Below, one piece after another: positions 26,838 to 36,348 of a stretch of DNA of 64,000 bases (the stretch's first letter is position 1; the number at the start of each line of letters is the position of its first letter). The notes under the pieces were generated by a model, which had not been told where the DNA came from, did no database searches, and worked only from the letters and a program-made list of their open reading frames with translations. The translations under genes were made by a program, and so were the position numbers. The DNA is from Microbacterium arabinogalactanolyticum (GTDB lineage: Bacteria; Actinomycetota; Actinomycetes; Actinomycetales; Microbacteriaceae): NCBI RefSeq assembly GCF_030268005.1, contig NZ_BRZC01000004.1, positions 1,178,444 through 1,242,443 on the forward strand, given 5' to 3'.

Positions 26838-28338
26838 ACCTCCGAGCCACATCGAGCAGCAGTCGCGCCCCGAAACCGGTGGCACCCTTGGTGCGCCAGG
26901 AGTCGTCAGAATCCGTCTGCATGGTCCCGGCGATATCGAGATGGGCCCAAGGCGTGCCGCCGGTGAAGTGGTCCAGGAACAGCGCCGCCGTGATCGTCCC
27001 GCCGTAGGGTCCGCCGAGATTCGAGATGTCGGCGATGTCGCTGTCCAGCTGCGTGCGATACCTGCGCTCCAGAGGCAGCTGCCAGATCGCCTCATCCGTC
27101 GTCGCCGATGACTCCTTCAGCAGCCCGATCATCCGTTCATCATTGCCGAGCAGGGCTGCCACCTTGGCTCCGAGGGAGATCAGGGCCGCACCCGTGAGCG
27201 TGGCGATGTCGATGATCGCGTCGACATCCTCCTCGTTCGCCAGCGCGAACGCATCGCTCATCGCCAGGCGCCCCTCGGCATCCGTATTCTTCACCTCGAT
27301 CGTGGTGCCACCACGGGCAGTGAGCACGTCGCCGAGCTTGTACGCCGAGCCGGAGGGCATGTTGTCGGTGCACATCAGCCAGCCGAGCACCTCGGCGGTC
27401 GCACCTGCGTCGCGCAGCGCAGTGAACGCGCCGAGTACGGCGGCGGCTCCGCCCATGTCCATCTTCATCAGCAGATGCATGGGATCGCTGGGCTTGAGGC
27501 TGATGCCACCCGAGTCGTACATGATGCCTTTGCCGATCAGGCCGAGTCGACCGGTCGGGTCGTCAGACGGCCGGTACCGCAGCACGATCATGCGCGGCTC
27601 CTCAGCGGAGCCTTGATTCACGCCGAGGAGGCCTCCGCAGCCCATCGCGATCAGCGCATCCCGGTCGTGGGTCTCCACGTCGAAGCCGAAGCGCCGACCG
27701 AGAGACATGGCAATCTCGCCCATGTCGGTCGCAGTCAGGTGGCCAGGCGGAGTGTTGGCCAGGTCGCGGGCCACGACTGCGGCACGTGCGGTGACCAGCG
27801 CCGCACGCACGGCGGCGTCGTCGTCGGCAGGATCGGATGTCTCTGTCCCGAGATCCACGGTCAGCGCCTCGAGCGGCACGTGCTTCGGGTCGGAGAGCAG
27901 CGGAACATACCTGTACCGCGCGAGTAGCGCACCCTCAACGAGAGCGCTGATCGCATCCACGCGGTTCACGACACCGGCATCCACGCGCAGGGCGATGCGT
28001 GAGCGTGATGCCGCGGCACGCACCACCGCAGCGCCGGCCTCACGCAGGGTGGCGACCGAGACCTCCGACGCCTCCCCCAGGCCGACCGCGATCAAGTCTG
28101 GACCGTCCGCGCGGGGCAGAACGAGCGTGGTCCCGGCGGCACCCTCGAACCCGGCATTCTTCAGCGCCTCCCGATCGAAACCGAGTTCGGCGGGCACCTC
28201 GCCGGTGACCGGCACGCCGATGCCGATCGCCTGCGCATCCCAGGCTTCCCCGACATGAACGTGCGCGGCGTCCAGCGCATCCAGGCCTGGCACGGTCGCG
28301 AAGTCAGCGGGAATCAGCTTGTTCGGGCTGCGGGTCAT
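26824..28338 (-). CDS. pepA: Leucyl aminopeptidase, M17 family
   Basis: The 504-residue enzyme has the two M17 signatures, GKGIMYDSGG with the metal-binding Lys/Asp and NTDAEGRL with the catalytic loop. It is cytosolic and would release N-terminal residues from peptides with two metal ions. The ATG at 28338 has AGGAGAAC upstream. It begins 50 bases after the AbgT-type transporter gene and is likely in one operon with it, which suggests that the transporter brings in a peptide or amide that the peptidase cleaves. Confidence 0.92.
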   Translation of the reverse strand: MTRSPNKLIPADFATVPGLDALDAAHVHVGEAWDAQAIGIGVPVTGEVPAELGFDREALKNAGFEGAAGTTLVLPRADGPDLIAVGLGEASEVSVATLREAGAAVVRAAASRSRIALRVDAGVVNRVDAISALVEGALLARYRYVPLLSDPKHVPLEALTVDLGTETSDPADDDAAVRAALVTARAAVVARDLANTPPGHLTATDMGEIAMSLGRRFGFDVETHDRDALIAMGCGGLLGVNQGSAEEPRMIVLRYRPSDDPTGRLGLIGKGIMYDSGGISLKPSDPMHLLMKMDMGGAAAVLGAFTALRDAGATAEVLGWLMCTDNMPSGSAYKLGDVLTARGGTTIEVKNTDAEGRLAMSDAFALANEEDVDAIIDIATLTGAALISLGAKVAALLGNDERMIGLLKESSATTDEAIWQLPLERRYRTQLDSDIADISNLGGPYGGTITAALFLDHFTGGTPWAHLDIAGTMQTDSDDSWRTKGATGFGARLLLDVARRFTRP

Positions 28339-28388
28339 GAGCGTTCTCCTTCTCGATCTCCGGATACGACGTTCTGTGCTGAGCCGGG

Positions 28389-30044
28389 TCAGCCGATCTG
28401 CACCGGCGAGGCGGGCCCCCACGGAATGCCGATCAGGAACCACACCACATACAGCGCGACCCACGACAGCAGCATCCACATCGCGTACGGGATCATCAGC
28501 GCGATGATGGTGCCGATGCCGGCATCCTTCTTGTACCGCTGTGCGACGGTCACCATGAAGGGCAGATACACCATCAACGGGGTGAGCACGTTCACCGGGG
28601 AATCCCCCACGCGGTAGGCGGCGAGCAGCGTCTGCGGCGCGACGTCCAGTGCGGCGAAGATCGGGATGAACACCGGGGCGAAGATCACCCACTTGGGCAC
28701 CAGCCCCGGCAGGATGAAGTCCAATATCAGTATCACCACGATGAACGCCAGCAGCAGCACGATCGCCGGGACGTTGGCCTGCTCCAGCAGTTCGGCTGCA
28801 GAGACCGCGGCAACAGTGGGCAGGTTGGTCCAATTGAACAGTGCGATGAACTGGGCGATCATCAGGAACATCACCAGCAGCCCGCCCAGGCTCCCGAAGG
28901 TCTTGCCGACGGCCCGCACGGTCTCGGTGCCACCGCGCAGAGTGCGGGCGCCCGCACCGTAGGCGATGCCGCAGACCAGGAACGCCAGCGAGATGAGGAA
29001 CACCAGGCTCGCCATGAACGGCGTCGTGCCGATGATCGCGCCGGTCTCAGGGTCGCGCAGCGGCGCTCCTGGAGGTGCCGTCAGGAGCACGATCAGCGCC
29101 ACGAAGCCCAGAAGGGCCCAGCCGGTGAACTTCAACCCGCGGGCTTCGGCATCGTGGTCGACGCCGTCCGCATCGTCGGCGATCGTCATCTCGGAGCGGT
29201 CGTAGGGCCCGAGCCGCTTCTCGGTGATGAACATCGTAACCAGCAGGGCCACCACTGCCAGCAAGATTGACGAGACGATGCCGAAGTAGAAATTCTGCGT
29301 CACCTCGATCGGCTTCATCCCCGCCGAGGTGAGCACCTCATTGGTGATCTCGGTGAGCATGCTGTCACTCGGAGTGATCAGCAGGTTGGCGCCGAACGCC
29401 GCTCCGACACCCGCGAACGCACCGGCCAGCCCCGCCAGCGGGTGACGTCCCACCGTCAGGAAGGCGGCGGCGGCGAGCGGCACCAGGATCAGATAGCCAG
29501 CATCGGTCGCCACGGATGACAGCACGCCGACGAAGATGAGGATGAACGCGAGCCATCGGCGCGGGGCGACCTTGACAACCCGACGGATCAGCGCCCCCAT
29601 GAGCCCGGCGTGCTCGGCGACCCCGACACCCGCCATGGCGATGAGCACCACGGCGACGACGCCGAAGCCGGCGAAGTTGTCGACGAAGGCCGTGAAGAAG
29701 AACCGGATGCCCTCGATCGAGAGCAGGTTGCGGATCACGAACTCCTTGGTCTGAATGATGTAGTCCGGGACCTCCGCAGGTAGCCCCGTGGTGGTGTCGT
29801 ACACCGTCCAGTTACCACCGAGGTGCTGGTTCACGGCGTCGAACTGGTCCTTCGGCACCGGAACGACCACGTCATCAGTGACGGAGACACCGATCCAGGA
29901 CAGGATCGCGGAGAGCACCGCGATGATCCCGATCAGGTAGACGAACATGATCGTCGGGTCCGGCACCTTGTTGCCGACCTTCTCGATCCAGTTCAGGAAG
30001 CCCCTCTGCGGCGCCGGCGGCGCGACCTCGGATGCGGAACTCAC
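28389..30044 (-). CDS. AbgT-family transporter (p-aminobenzoyl-glutamate type)
   Basis: The protein has about eleven membrane helices and typical AbgT text: FLNWIEKVGNKVPDP at the start, VATDAGYLILVPLAA, ITPSDSMLTEI and the terminal PWGPASPV. AbgT carriers move p-aminobenzoyl-glutamate or sulfonamides. I start it at the GTG at 30044 (551 residues), with GGGGGCG ten bases upstream. ATGs at 30083 and 30086 are alternatives. A promoter with TTGATT and CATCAT 17 bases apart lies just upstream. Coupling to an M17 peptidase recalls the abgAB hydrolase plus abgT operon of E. coli, with a different hydrolase. Confidence 0.88.
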   Translation of the reverse strand: MSSASEVAPPAPQRGFLNWIEKVGNKVPDPTIMFVYLIGIIAVLSAILSWIGVSVTDDVVVPVPKDQFDAVNQHLGGNWTVYDTTTGLPAEVPDYIIQTKEFVIRNLLSIEGIRFFFTAFVDNFAGFGVVAVVLIAMAGVGVAEHAGLMGALIRRVVKVAPRRWLAFILIFVGVLSSVATDAGYLILVPLAAAAFLTVGRHPLAGLAGAFAGVGAAFGANLLITPSDSMLTEITNEVLTSAGMKPIEVTQNFYFGIVSSILLAVVALLVTMFITEKRLGPYDRSEMTIADDADGVDHDAEARGLKFTGWALLGFVALIVLLTAPPGAPLRDPETGAIIGTTPFMASLVFLISLAFLVCGIAYGAGARTLRGGTETVRAVGKTFGSLGGLLVMFLMIAQFIALFNWTNLPTVAAVSAAELLEQANVPAIVLLLAFIVVILILDFILPGLVPKWVIFAPVFIPIFAALDVAPQTLLAAYRVGDSPVNVLTPLMVYLPFMVTVAQRYKKDAGIGTIIALMIPYAMWMLLSWVALYVVWFLIGIPWGPASPVQIG

Positions 30045-30212
30045 GGCGAACTCGCCCCCTTCATCGGTGCGCCGTCTCCCCATCATGCGCAGACGTGGAA
30101 TTGGCTCAATGATGGCCTTGCTCCTCCACGGAATCAATGCTGTCCGCAGAATCGTCCCCGTGATATCGGAACCCATGGTCCCGCGGACGCGTCCCCGCTA
30201 CGCTCGGCCATC

Positions 30213-31778
30213 ATGGACCCCATCGCCATCGTGTTCGTCATCCTGGCCGTCGCGGTCGTGGCGTTCGTGACGAACCGGATCCCGCTCGCTGTGGTGGCCG
30301 TGGGCGTCTCGGTCGCCCTGTACCTGACAGGTGTGCTGGATTTGGGCGATGCCCTCTCGGGCTTCGGCGACCCCACCGTGCTCTTCATCGCGGCTCTGTT
30401 CATCGTGAGTGAGGCCCTGGAATCGTCCGGCGTCGTGGCGTGGGCGGGCCAGCAGGTGATCGCGCGGGCGGGTACTCGCCGGGTTCCGGTGGTGATCGTG
30501 CTCTCGCTGCTGACGGCGGGGGTGACCGCGCTGATCAGCGTGAACGGGTCGGTGGCCGCGTTCCTGCCCCTGGTCGTCGTCGTCGCAGCGCGGGCGGGCA
30601 TCCCCTCCTCCCAATTGCTGCTTCCGCTGGCGTACTCCGCACACGCGGGATCGATGCTTGCGCTCACGGGCACACCGGTGAACATCATCGTGTCCGAGGC
30701 AGCGGAGGATGCGGGCGCGCGCCCCTTCGGCTTCCTCGAGTTCGCGCTGGTCGGGATCCCCCTGGTCGTCGGAACTATCGCGCTGATCGTGCTGCTGGGT
30801 CCCCGGATGCTGCCCCGGCGGACGACACCGTCGGCCCCTGTGGACCTGCAGCGTCTGGCCGATCTGCTCCGGGCGGAGTATGCGCTCGCACCGGAGGATG
30901 TACGTCTGAACGCCGCAAGAGGCGTGACGGAGGTGGTCGTCCCCCCGCGCTCCACACTGATCGGGATGCACGTCTTCCCCGGCATGTGCACGCCCAGCGG
31001 TGACCTGGTTCTCCTCGCCGCGCGTCGAGGCGAGGATGTACTCGAGGGATCCGGCACCACGCTGCGAGCCGGTGACACATTGCTGCTGAACGGCACCTGG
31101 GACGACCTGAGCAAACACACTGCGGACGAGCGAGAGGTGCTGATCGTCGACCACCCCGACTCGCTGCGCCGCAGCGTGCCGCTGGGCCATGGAGCAAAGC
31201 GCACGCTGGTCGTCACGGGGCTGATGGTGCTACTGCTCGTCACCGGCGTGATCCCGGCGGCCGTGACGGGGCTGCTCGCGGCCGGCGCGCTGATCCTGCT
31301 GCGGGTGGTGAGCATGTCACGTGCGTTCCGGGCGATCTCGTGGACGACGGTCGTGCTCGTGGCGGGGATGATCCCGATGTCGACGGCGTTCCGCACCACG
31401 GGAGCGGCTGACCTGATCGCCGGGGCGCTGCGAGATCTCGTCGGGACGGCCGGCCCCACTGCGGCGCTGGCGGCGATCGTCCTGATCACTCTGATCCTCG
31501 GTCAGCTGATCAGCAACACGGCGACGGTACTGATCGTCGTCCCGGTCGCGGTGGCTCTCGCCACGGCGATGGATTCCTCACCTCTCCCGTTCCTGATGGG
31601 GCTGACGGTCGCCGGGGCAGCGGCCCTGCTCACCCCGGTCGCGACGCCCGCGAACCTGATGGTGATGGAGCCGGGACAGTATCGCTTCACCGACTACACC
31701 CGATTTGGTCTGCCGTTCATGGCGCTGTTCTTCGTGGTCGGTGTGTTCTACGTGCCGCTGATCTGGCCCTTCGGCTGA
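30213..31778 (+). CDS. SLC13-type anion permease with an inserted TrkA-C domain
   Basis: The 521-residue permease has eleven or twelve helices in two halves, each with a hairpin motif (SVNGSVAAFLP with ALTGTPVNIIV; LISNTATVLIVVP with TPVATPANLMV) as in DASS carriers for dicarboxylates or sulfate. The central soluble part (about 215-290, GVTEVVVPPRSTLIG to AGDTLLLNG) is an RCK_C/TrkA-C domain, likely a regulatory ligand site. The ATG at 30213 has TACGCT eight bases upstream. It is divergent from the AbgT gene across 168 bases. Confidence 0.85.
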   Translation: MDPIAIVFVILAVAVVAFVTNRIPLAVVAVGVSVALYLTGVLDLGDALSGFGDPTVLFIAALFIVSEALESSGVVAWAGQQVIARAGTRRVPVVIVLSLLTAGVTALISVNGSVAAFLPLVVVVAARAGIPSSQLLLPLAYSAHAGSMLALTGTPVNIIVSEAAEDAGARPFGFLEFALVGIPLVVGTIALIVLLGPRMLPRRTTPSAPVDLQRLADLLRAEYALAPEDVRLNAARGVTEVVVPPRSTLIGMHVFPGMCTPSGDLVLLAARRGEDVLEGSGTTLRAGDTLLLNGTWDDLSKHTADEREVLIVDHPDSLRRSVPLGHGAKRTLVVTGLMVLLLVTGVIPAAVTGLLAAGALILLRVVSMSRAFRAISWTTVVLVAGMIPMSTAFRTTGAADLIAGALRDLVGTAGPTAALAAIVLITLILGQLISNTATVLIVVPVAVALATAMDSSPLPFLMGLTVAGAAALLTPVATPANLMVMEPGQYRFTDYTRFGLPFMALFFVVGVFYVPLIWPFG

Positions 31779-31788
31779 CCGTGTCCGA

Positions 31789-32172
31789 TCAGCCCCGCTT
31801 CGTGACGGTCTTCTTGAGGAAGATCAGCGGAAGCAGCCAGGTACCCAGAGCCGTGATGATCCAGACGATCAGTGTCGAGAGTATCCACGTGGCGACCCCG
31901 GAGATATGGAGGCCGCCGGGAAACAGCGAGGCGATCAGCAGTGCGACGAAAGTGGACACCAGGCCGATCCCGCCCAGGATCGCGCTGGCGTGCTTGCGCG
32001 CGACGTTGAAGATGAACGGGCTGAGCACCGCCTGCGCTATCGCGAACACGATGACCGCGGTGAGGAAGCCACCCAGGGAGAGGCCGAAGTCGGGCAGCAC
32101 CCAGAAGCACACCAGCAGCGCGACGGCGGAGGTTCCCAGCGAGATCGCCGCGCGGATCAGGAAGCGGATCAT
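31789..32172 (-). CDS. Phage holin superfamily IV-like four-helix membrane protein
   Basis: The 127-residue protein has four hydrophobic helices and matches the Phage_holin_4_2 (mycobacterial 4TM) family, with FLIRAAISLGTSAVALLV and LGGFLTAVIVFAIAQAVLSP. Despite the name, these are widespread chromosomal membrane proteins with unknown function; no phage genes are nearby. The ATG at 32172 has TAGCCT six bases upstream. Confidence 0.8.
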   Translation of the reverse strand: MIRFLIRAAISLGTSAVALLVCFWVLPDFGLSLGGFLTAVIVFAIAQAVLSPFIFNVARKHASAILGGIGLVSTFVALLIASLFPGGLHISGVATWILSTLIVWIITALGTWLLPLIFLKKTVTKRG

Positions 32173-32210
32173 GCCGTCAGGCTAGTGCCGCGCGGCGATC
32201 CGGACCAGGC

Positions 32211-33173
32211 TCAACTGAGGCCGGAGTACGCGTGCAGGCCCTTGAAGTACACGTTCACGATCGTGAAGTTGAAGATCACGGCGGCGAAGCCGGTGATCGA
32301 CAGCCAGGCCGACGGGGTGCCGCGCCAGCCGCGCGTCGCACGGGCGTGGATGTATCCGGCGTAGAGCACCCAGATGATGAACGTCCAGGTCTCCTTCACG
32401 TCGAAGCCCCAGAACCTGCTCCAGGCGAAGTACGCCCAGATCGATCCTGCGATCAGCGTGAAGGTCCAGAAGATGAAGCCCACGACGGCGAAACGGTACG
32501 CCAGGTTCTCCAGGCGCACCGTGTCGGGCAGGGTGCGCAGGAAGCCGGGGCCCGCATTCGCGATGCCCTCCGCGACGCGGCGCTCACGCCGGGACTGCAG
32601 CAGCTGCATGACCGAGAGCGCGAAGGCCAGAGCGAAGATTCCGACCGAGAGCGACGCCACGAAGACGTGGATGACCAGCCACACCGACTTCAGCGGGTCG
32701 GCCAGCGGCTTCACCTCGACATAGAAGTACGCGGATGCCGCGCCCAGCAGCACCAGCACGATGCCCGAGATGAACGTGCCCAGGTAGCGCAGGTCGATGC
32801 GGGTGAGCATCACCAGGTACACGAGCACGACCAGCAGCGTGCCCGTCATCGCGAACTCGTACAGGTTCGCCCACGGCACATGGCCGTTGGCGAAGCCGCG
32901 GGTGAGGGTGGCCGCGAGGTGGAACAGCCAGCCCAGCACCATCAGCGAGGTGCCGATGCGCGCCATCACGAAGCGCTTCCCGACCGGGGCGTCCGCGTCG
33001 CCGTCGACCGGCGCCTGCGACACCGTGCCGTCGGACATGACCAGCATCCGCTCCTCGGCCTTCACCGTGGAGGAGCGCCGTGCCAGGTCGAACGCATAGG
33101 CGATGAACGCCAGGGCGTAGATGGCGATGGCCGTCCACAGCGTCAGACGCGAGATGGAATCGAGATCGGGCAT
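32211..33173 (-). CDS. ccsB: System II cytochrome c biogenesis protein CcsB/ResC
   Basis: CcsB with ResB moves haem across the membrane and attaches it to apocytochrome c. The 320-residue protein has eight or so helices and the haem-handling motif WGFDVKETW, preceded by WANLYEFA, as well as conserved His residues in HLAAT, VIHVF and YIHAR. The ATG lies one base past the resB stop, so the genes are coupled. It is the last gene of the resA-ccdA-resB-ccsB unit. Confidence 0.94.
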   Translation of the reverse strand: MPDLDSISRLTLWTAIAIYALAFIAYAFDLARRSSTVKAEERMLVMSDGTVSQAPVDGDADAPVGKRFVMARIGTSLMVLGWLFHLAATLTRGFANGHVPWANLYEFAMTGTLLVVLVYLVMLTRIDLRYLGTFISGIVLVLLGAASAYFYVEVKPLADPLKSVWLVIHVFVASLSVGIFALAFALSVMQLLQSRRERRVAEGIANAGPGFLRTLPDTVRLENLAYRFAVVGFIFWTFTLIAGSIWAYFAWSRFWGFDVKETWTFIIWVLYAGYIHARATRGWRGTPSAWLSITGFAAVIFNFTIVNVYFKGLHAYSGLS

Positions 33174-33174
33174 G

Positions 33175-34932
33175 TCATGCTCCCTTCACGGGGTGCCGCG
33201 AGGCGGCCGCATCGAGCAGCCGCTCGTGCCCGCGGACGAGATCGTCCACGGCCGCGGCCAGGGTCGGATCCTCGCCGCGCGCGAGGCCAGCGTACTCCAG
33301 GTGGGTGGAATCGTCGGATGCTGTCGCCTTGACCCACATGCGACGGCGCGGGACGAACAGCGCGAGGCCGAGCCCGGCCAGCGCGAGCAGGGCGAAGACG
33401 AGCACCCAGACGACCGAGTCGTCGTGGTGGATCTGCAGCGAGACGTAGCGCTTGACGGACTTGCTGAAGTCCTTGGCACCCGCGGGCGCCTCGTTCTCGA
33501 AGGTGACCGTGCCGAGGCCGTCGGGCAGGTCCGCGGTCTCACCCGGCTGCAGCTGGATGGACTTCACGTCCGTGCCGCGGCCGTTGAGCTTGGTCATGTC
33601 GTTGGTGTCGAGCTGATAGACCGAGACCGGGTTGCCGCCGTCGATGCCCAGGTCACCCTGGTAGACGTCGAGCGTGAGCAACGGGATGTTCAGATCGCCC
33701 CGCAGGGAGGTGAACGCACCGCTGGGGAGCTTGACTGCGGTCGGGTAGAAGAACCCGACCAGCCCGAGCTGCTTCGGCATCCCGTCCGGGATCTTCAGCA
33801 CGCCCAGCGAGGTCATGTTGTTGTCCTGCGGCAGGAACTCGACAGGTCCGCTGAAGACCTCGATGCCCTGCGCGTTGCGCACCGTGATGCTGGGCGCGTA
33901 GCCGTTGCCGAGCAGGTAGATGTTGTCGCCGCCGACGCTCAGCGGGTGGTTGACCTCGACCGCCGCCTTGCGCTTGGACCCGTCGGGCTCGGTCACCGAG
34001 AGGTTGGCCTTGAAGTTGCCGGCCTGACCGGCACCGGGGGCTCCGACTGCCTCGTACGTGACGTCGAAGGAGTCCAGCGTGAGGGCGTAGGGCACGAAGG
34101 CGTCGTCGGGAACGAAGCGCCCGCGGTTGATCGAGTTGTAGTCGATCAGGGCGTTCACGTAGGACCTGCCCTCGACGACGACGCGCTGACCGGTGTAGGC
34201 GAACCCGCCGCCCACGCCGACGGTGATGAGGACGCCGACCAGGGCGATGTGGAAGATGAGGTTGCCTGTCTCGCGCCAGTAGCCGCGCTCGGCCGACACC
34301 GACCAGACCCGCCCGCGGTCGTACCGCGCGACGCGGTAGCCGAGTGCCTTGAGCTGCTTCTCTGCCACGTCGATGGACGCCGCGGCATCGGCATCCTGGG
34401 TCGCCGTGCCCGTCGCGGCGCGCGTGACGGACCGGTGGTCCTCCAGCCGCGCGAGCCGAGCCGGAGTGCGCGGCGGAAGCGCGCGCAGCGCCTTCGCGTG
34501 GTGCTTGATCCGCGGGATGATGCAGCCGATCAGCGAGATGAACAGCAGGATGTAGACGGCCGAGAACCACGGCGACGAGTAGACGTCGAACATGCTGAGC
34601 TTGTCCAGGATCGGGAACAGATCCGGGTTGTCGGTCTTGTACTTCAGCACGCCGTTCGGGTCGGCGGACCGCTGCGGGAACACCGAGCCGGGGACGGCGC
34701 CGATGGCGAGGAACAGCAGCAGGATCAGCGCGACGCGCATCGAGGTCAGCTGACGCCAGCCCCACCGCAGCCACCCGACGAACCCGAGCTTCGGCTGAGT
34801 GATGCCGTCGTCTGCGGCATCCGCCGAGTCGATGTGGTCGGCCGGGCGCAGCGGATCGGACACCGAGGACGAGCCGTCCTGGCCGCCCTTCGTCTTCCGA
34901 TTCGGAGTGCCCTCAGAGGGGGAGGATGACAC
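33175..34932 (-). CDS. resB: Cytochrome c biogenesis protein ResB/Ccs1
   Basis: The 585-residue protein has the ResB pattern: three N-terminal helices (about 65-215, starting near WLRWGWRQLTSMRVALILLL), a large extracytoplasmic domain and a last helix (about 510-535). The partners are CcsB, CcdA and ResA in the same operon. Its first 20 bases overlap the 3' end of ccdA. The N-terminal 45 residues are Ser/Asp-rich and probably disordered. Confidence 0.94.
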   Translation of the reverse strand: MSSSPSEGTPNRKTKGGQDGSSSVSDPLRPADHIDSADAADDGITQPKLGFVGWLRWGWRQLTSMRVALILLLFLAIGAVPGSVFPQRSADPNGVLKYKTDNPDLFPILDKLSMFDVYSSPWFSAVYILLFISLIGCIIPRIKHHAKALRALPPRTPARLARLEDHRSVTRAATGTATQDADAAASIDVAEKQLKALGYRVARYDRGRVWSVSAERGYWRETGNLIFHIALVGVLITVGVGGGFAYTGQRVVVEGRSYVNALIDYNSINRGRFVPDDAFVPYALTLDSFDVTYEAVGAPGAGQAGNFKANLSVTEPDGSKRKAAVEVNHPLSVGGDNIYLLGNGYAPSITVRNAQGIEVFSGPVEFLPQDNNMTSLGVLKIPDGMPKQLGLVGFFYPTAVKLPSGAFTSLRGDLNIPLLTLDVYQGDLGIDGGNPVSVYQLDTNDMTKLNGRGTDVKSIQLQPGETADLPDGLGTVTFENEAPAGAKDFSKSVKRYVSLQIHHDDSVVWVLVFALLALAGLGLALFVPRRRMWVKATASDDSTHLEYAGLARGEDPTLAAAVDDLVRGHERLLDAAASRHPVKGA

Positions 34933-35686
34933 TGCTCATCACCGCCCCGATGTTCGACATGATCTGGGTCCACAGGCCGGTGACCATGAGCAGGCCCAGC
35001 ACGATCAGGAGCCCGCCGCCGATGATGTTGACGGTGCGGATGTGGCGGCGCATGAAGGCGGTCGCCGAGGTCGCCCAGCCGAAGCCCAGGGCGACCAGCA
35101 GGAACGGGATGCCCAGGCCCAGCGAGTACGCGACGCCGAGCAGGGCGGCGCGCCACGGGTCACCGGCGTTGAACGACAGCGCCACGATCGCACCGAGTGT
35201 CGGCCCCGTGCACGGAGCCCAGCTCAGGCCCAGCGCGATACCCAGCAGCGGCGCCCCCACGAGCCCCGTGGTGGACTGCACGTGCAGTCGCATCTCGCGC
35301 TGCGCGAAGCCGAAGAAGCCCAGGAACACGAACCCCATGACGATGATCAGGGCGCCGAAGATCCGCGTGATCAGGTCCGACCACTGCAGCACGAACGCGC
35401 CGAAGGTCCCGCTGAGAGCCGTGATCGCGACGAACACGATCGTGAAGCCGAGGATGAACAGCAGCACGCCCAGCAGGAGCCGGCGTCGGCCGGATGCCCG
35501 GGACGCCGAGCCCGTCGACGCGCCGCCCTGAGCCGTCGACGCCCCGGCCGCTCCCCCGATGAACCCGAGGTAACCGGGCACGAGCGGCAGGATGCACGGG
35601 GAGAGGAAGGACACGAGGCCGGCGAGCAGCGCCAGGGGGATCGCCAGCCAGAGGGCGCCGGCGCCGATCACGGCATCCGGATTCAC
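34913..35686 (-). CDS. ccdA: Thiol-disulfide electron carrier CcdA
   Basis: CcdA passes reducing power from cytoplasmic thioredoxin to the extracytoplasmic thiol protein ResA. The 257-residue protein has six helices and the two redox Cys in SFLSPCILPLVPGY and LSWAPCTGPTLGA. It overlaps resA by four bases (ATGA) and resB by 20, so the operon is tightly coupled. Confidence 0.95.
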   Translation of the reverse strand: MNPDAVIGAGALWLAIPLALLAGLVSFLSPCILPLVPGYLGFIGGAAGASTAQGGASTGSASRASGRRRLLLGVLLFILGFTIVFVAITALSGTFGAFVLQWSDLITRIFGALIIVMGFVFLGFFGFAQREMRLHVQSTTGLVGAPLLGIALGLSWAPCTGPTLGAIVALSFNAGDPWRAALLGVAYSLGLGIPFLLVALGFGWATSATAFMRRHIRTVNIIGGGLLIVLGLLMVTGLWTQIMSNIGAVMSSVILPL

Positions 35687-36303
35687 GCCTTCTCCTTGAG
35701 GGCGTCGGCGATCAGGGTCGACAGGATCGACGTGCCGTCGATGGGGCCGATGATGCGGGCGGCCACGCGGCCCTTGCGGTCGAGCACGAGCGTGGTCGGA
35801 GGCGCCTGGATGGGCGCGACCTTGGCGAACGCGAGCTTGGCCTGACCGCTGTCGGCGTCCAGCAGGCTCGGATAGGTGACGCCGTACTTCTCGGCGAACG
35901 CCTTGGCGGTGGCGGCCTGGTCGTAGATGTTCACGCCCATGAACACGACGCCGTCACCCCTGTGCTTCTGCCACACAGCCTCGAGGTCCTTGGCCTCCAC
36001 GCGGCACGGGCCGCAGGTGGCGTACCAGAAGTTCACGACGATCACCTCACCGAGGCTGTCGGAGCTGGAGAACTTCTCGCCCGACTCGGTGGTGCCGCCG
36101 AAGACGACGGGCTCACCGCGCTTGTCGGCGGGGATCTCGACGACGCGGAGGTCGTCGGCCGTGTACGCCTTCTCCTTGCCGTTCAGGAACGCGTCGGTCG
36201 CGGGGTCGGGAGCGCAGGCGCTCAGGCCCACGGCGAGCGCGCCGGCGAGGGCCCCAGCGCCGATGCGCAGAACATCGCGGCGGGATCGAGCAGGCGAGGA
36301 CAC
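35683..36303 (-). CDS. resA: ResA/TlpA-type thioredoxin lipoprotein
   Basis: The 206-residue product has a signal with a lipobox LSAC (about residue 30) and an Arg-rich start, then a thioredoxin fold with WYATCGPCR. It reduces the haem-binding Cys pair of apocytochrome c. It is the first gene of the cytochrome c operon. The GTG at 36303 has TACGAT seven bases upstream, so the whole operon likely begins with a leaderless mRNA. Confidence 0.94.
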   Translation of the reverse strand: MSSPARSRRDVLRIGAGALAGALAVGLSACAPDPATDAFLNGKEKAYTADDLRVVEIPADKRGEPVVFGGTTESGEKFSSSDSLGEVIVVNFWYATCGPCRVEAKDLEAVWQKHRGDGVVFMGVNIYDQAATAKAFAEKYGVTYPSLLDADSGQAKLAFAKVAPIQAPPTTLVLDRKGRVAARIIGPIDGTSILSTLIADALKEKA

Positions 36304-36348
36304 GCTGGGAATCGTACGCGCGTTTCCTATGGGTGCTCTGGAACGGTG

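Noticed and set aside
31789..32172. Holin-family gene as a sign of a prophage
   Set aside because: This family is common in actinobacterial chromosomes, and there is no lysin, integrase or structural phage gene around it.
26820..32180. The pepA-abgT-SLC13 block as recently acquired DNA
   Set aside because: It seemed slightly less GC-biased by eye, but I could not measure it and there are no mobile genes or flanking repeats.
32232..34929. Long plus-strand frames opposite ccsB and resB
   Set aside because: They are rich in Arg, His, Gln and Asp with no domains and mirror clear cytochrome c genes on the other strand.
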